This document shows, piece after piece, positions 36,659 to 38,642 of a stretch of 38,642 nucleotides of DNA. Source of the DNA: Rhodoblastus sp. (GTDB taxonomy: Bacteria > Pseudomonadota > Alphaproteobacteria > Rhizobiales > Beijerinckiaceae). The position numbers and the translations under genes are program-made. The notes beneath the pieces were generated by a model. The model was not told the origin of the DNA. It worked only from the letters and a program-made list of their open reading frames with translations, and searched no databases. The stretch is taken from NCBI RefSeq assembly GCF_019449565.1, contig NZ_JAGRPM010000048.1:1-38642 (forward strand). The letters are read 5' to 3'. The number at the start of each line of letters is the position of its first letter. The first letter of the stretch is position 1.

Positions 36659-37445
36659 GCCTGAAGGCTGACCGATTCGTGGGAACAAAACAAGAGCGAC
36701 ACGACCGTGATACCGCCGTTTCCACAGGACCGAAGATTTCGCGTATGTCTCTATGGCGACAGCGTCAGAATTCGTCGTTTTCCGGTTTGTGCCATCGTAT
36801 GGGTCGTCGGCGGTCGGCGAGTAATACTCGCTGGCGGAATATGACTGCGCTTGAACAAAAACGCCACCGACGGCCGTGTGCTCACTCGGCGCTAGCTGAT
36901 GCCCATTGTCGTTGGCAGTTTGCTCCGTTGGTGCGTACGCTCGCTATAGCGCATAAAATATGTTGATTGAGTCAGACGTCCGCTTTGGCGCATTGCCGCC
37001 AGCGTCGGGACCTCTGTTTTCTTTGAAACTCGCCGTTCGATTTACTTCCAGTTCCCTCCCGTGACGGCCGATGAAGGTTTCGATTGGGAGTTTCCGCTTC
37101 GGGTCAATTTGGGTCCAAGCGCCTATGACGGCTATCCGCCGAACGGGGCGATTTGCGGAGGCGATCTCGACGGTCGCCAACAGTCCGAGTCTGACCACCA
37201 TATATGGCGCCAGGGGCGCCAACCGGATAAGCGCCGTTCCATCGACAGGCGGTTGGCCGGCAGATCGGCGAAGCCGGTCGCCAAATGCTGCGCTGCAATA
37301 TATTCTTTGACAAATTGTGCAGTGCAACATATTTTAGTTATGTGAGGCGCGGCCCTGCCGGCCTCATCGCCCTCCTTGGGCGTTTCCTCCCTAGACTTGG
37401 GCCGTTGGCGTCACACCCGACGGTCTTTTTTGTTCCGTCCCGGGC
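36659..37445. other. region upstream of the SIR2-APAZ gene, no supported gene
   Basis: About 790 bases. Its right part holds the promoter and direct repeat described separately; the leftward promoter of the pAgo operon must lie near 36680-36800, but I cannot place it. A leftward frame at 36944-37330 (128 codons) has no recognisable family and looks like a chance frame. The sequence is less GC-rich than its neighbours around 36940-36965 and 37289-37345. Confidence 0.4.
37289..37335 (+). promoter_or_regulatory. direct repeat overlapping a candidate promoter
   Basis: TGCGCTGCAATATATT (37289-37304) and TGCAGTGCAACATATT (37318-37333) match at 13 of 16 positions. TTGACA (37307-37312) and TATTTT (37330-37335), 17 bases apart, form a near-consensus promoter reading right, so the second repeat covers its -10. 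No rightward gene follows, so it may serve a lost gene. Confidence 0.4.
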
Positions 37446-38522
37446 TCACAAAATGCCCCATGCGCGATAGCGCCGCCGCCCTGTGAGTTCGCGCAGCCCC
37501 AGTTCGGCGATAAGGTTCTGCCCCGCCCGCGCCGAAACCTTGAGCTCCTGCGCGAGCAGCTCCGCGGTGACGATCGGCCGGGCCAAAGCGAGATCGAGCG
37601 CCTGCGGCAGATGCGAATTCCCCCTCCTGCCCTTCAACTTGCCTTCCCGGCCAGCGCGGGCGAGCAGCCAGCGGTCATGATCCCTCAACCCCTGTTCGGC
37701 GGCGGCGAAAATCGCCGCCAGCCAGAACAGAATTTTGGCGACCGGATCGGCTGGTTTGAGCCGCAGCCGCGGGACCGCGCGGGCGCCGGAGTTCACGCAC
37801 AACAGATGGCTGCGGGTTTTGCCGCGTTGGCGCAACAGGGCGGCGGCGAGCAGGCGCCCAAGCCAGGGGGCGTGTTGCAACGGCTCGATGTCGTCCCACA
37901 AAGCCGCGGTCAAAGCCGCCGCCAGAACCGGCGGCAGGCCGAAGGTTAAATCGACCGCTTCGCGCCATTGTTCGAGCCGCTCGTCCTCGTCCCAATCGAG
38001 ATCGTAGACCAGCGGATCGCGCGCCTCGGGATCGACCGCCGGCCGGCGTTCGAGCGCGCGCGTCGCGCCCGCCAGCGCGGCGTCCAGTTCCGCCAGTTCG
38101 GCGGCGAGCGGATCGTCGGACTCCGGATCGCCTTCGTCGAGCCAAGCCCCCTCCCCGTCCGCCTCGTCGCTGTCCGTCGGCTTTTCGGCCTTCCCCTCCC
38201 CTTCCGCCAAAAAGGCGCCGCCGCGCAAAGCGGCGGTTCCGTCCGGCGAAAGCGCCCAGCCGGGCGCGGCGGAGAGCATCCGGCGACGGGCGGCGAGCAC
38301 GCGGGCGGCGCGGATAATTTCCGCGGTCGGCGCGCGCGCGTCCATCTGGGCGTCGTGCAGGACGAGGTCTTCGAGATGCGCCAGCCCCCCCTCAATCCAC
38401 AGGCTGGCGCAGGCGTCGGAAAAATGGCTGCGTTCGATCCAGCCGGCGCGGATCGGACTGGCGCGCAGCCGCTCGTCGAGGCGGGCGAGCGCGTCTTCGG
38501 CTGTCGGTTTTGATTTAAAACT
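37446..38522 (-). pseudogene. DUF1612/helix-turn-helix (RHE_PE00001-like) gene lacking its 5' end
   Basis: The frame reads leftward from about 38522: TAEDALARLDERLRASPIRA, then FSDACASLWIEGGLAHLEDL, then VLHDAQMDARAPTAEII, into a normal body and the C-terminal helix-turn-helix ending RELTGRRRYRAWGIL. This is the DUF1612/HTH family of Rhizobiales. Homology starts well upstream of the first ATG (38345), yet the frame is stopped at 38523-38525 with no ATG, GTG or TTG in between, so roughly the first 15 residues and the start codon are gone. If ATG 38345 is used, a shortened 299-residue protein could still be made. AT-rich unrelated sequence follows. Function is unknown; a DNA-binding role is inferred from the C-terminal domain. 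Confidence 0.65.
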
Positions 38523-38596
38523 TCAACGAGCTAAAGCATCACCATTTCTTCAGGTTCGGTCGTTATTTTAGCCGCTCTTTTGCTTTAAAATTTCAA
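38514..38596 (+). repeat. AT-rich direct repeat at the right edge
   Basis: TTTAAAACTTCAA (38514-38526) and TTTAAAATTTCAA (38584-38596) match at 12 of 13 positions, 70 bases apart, in a clearly AT-rich stretch just beyond the truncated DUF1612 gene. They may be the end of an insertion or a regulatory array; I cannot tell. Confidence 0.35.
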
Positions 38597-38642
38597 TCTC
38601 GGAACCATTTCATGCCACTTTTCAACTCGGGCTTGCCGCGCC

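Noticed and set aside
36944..37330. Leftward frame of 128 codons upstream of the SIR2-APAZ gene
   Set aside because: No recognisable motif, no good ribosome-binding site, and unusual composition; kept only as part of the intergenic description.

Overview
The window looks like an accessory, defence-rich stretch of a mobilizable element (plasmid or integrated plasmid-like element) from a GC-rich alphaproteobacterium, probably a member of the Hyphomicrobiales/Rhizobiales. The reasons are the GC-rich codon use, a DUF1612/helix-turn-helix (RHE_PE00001-like) gene, a MobC/relaxase pair, a ParA-type partition gene, a LuxR-type regulator and an alphaproteobacterial-style RecD2-like helicase. I cannot fix the genus from sequence alone.

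Left edge (1-1050): debris of mobile elements. It holds the tail and terminal repeats of a probable IS21-family element, a frameshifted unknown gene, and the first ~50 codons of an IS91-associated tyrosine recombinase.

Region 1056-18393: a complete single-strand DNA phosphorothioation (Ssp-type) system. A phosphorothioation-associated methyltransferase-like gene reads leftward. Diverging from it are sspA (cysteine desulfurase), sspB (DUF4007), sspC (large P-loop ATPase) and sspD (PAPS-reductase-like ATP pyrophosphatase). Converging on them from the right, and separated by a strong hairpin terminator, is the restriction-type module sspF-sspG-sspH, three genes coupled by 4-nt overlaps. SspA-D would put sulfur into the DNA backbone; SspF-H would attack DNA lacking it. 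No sspE is present.

Region 18394-25402: mobilization and maintenance. There is a solo LuxR regulator, a relaxase and mobC, a candidate oriT, a block of degenerate 8-bp iteron-like repeats, parA with an overlapping small partition partner, an XRE-like regulator with a palindromic operator candidate, and the tail of a GNAT toxin gene.

Region 25424-29847: two translationally coupled genes that I think are the best candidate for an undescribed system. One is an 799-residue protein with two GHKL ATPase domains, one MORC/MutL-like and one histidine-kinase-like with an H-box. The other is a 675-residue protein with a divergent receiver domain and a large unrecognised C-terminal part.

Region 29885-38642: a RecD2-like helicase, then a leftward operon of a SIR2-RecG/DHS-like-APAZ protein and a catalytically inactive short prokaryotic Argonaute (a SPARSA-like abortive defence pair). 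This block is bracketed by two same-orientation pieces of DUF1612/HTH genes, a short remnant at 29885 and a 5'-truncated copy at 37446. Together the window carries at least two recognisable anti-invader systems, plus a candidate third, on one mobilizable backbone.
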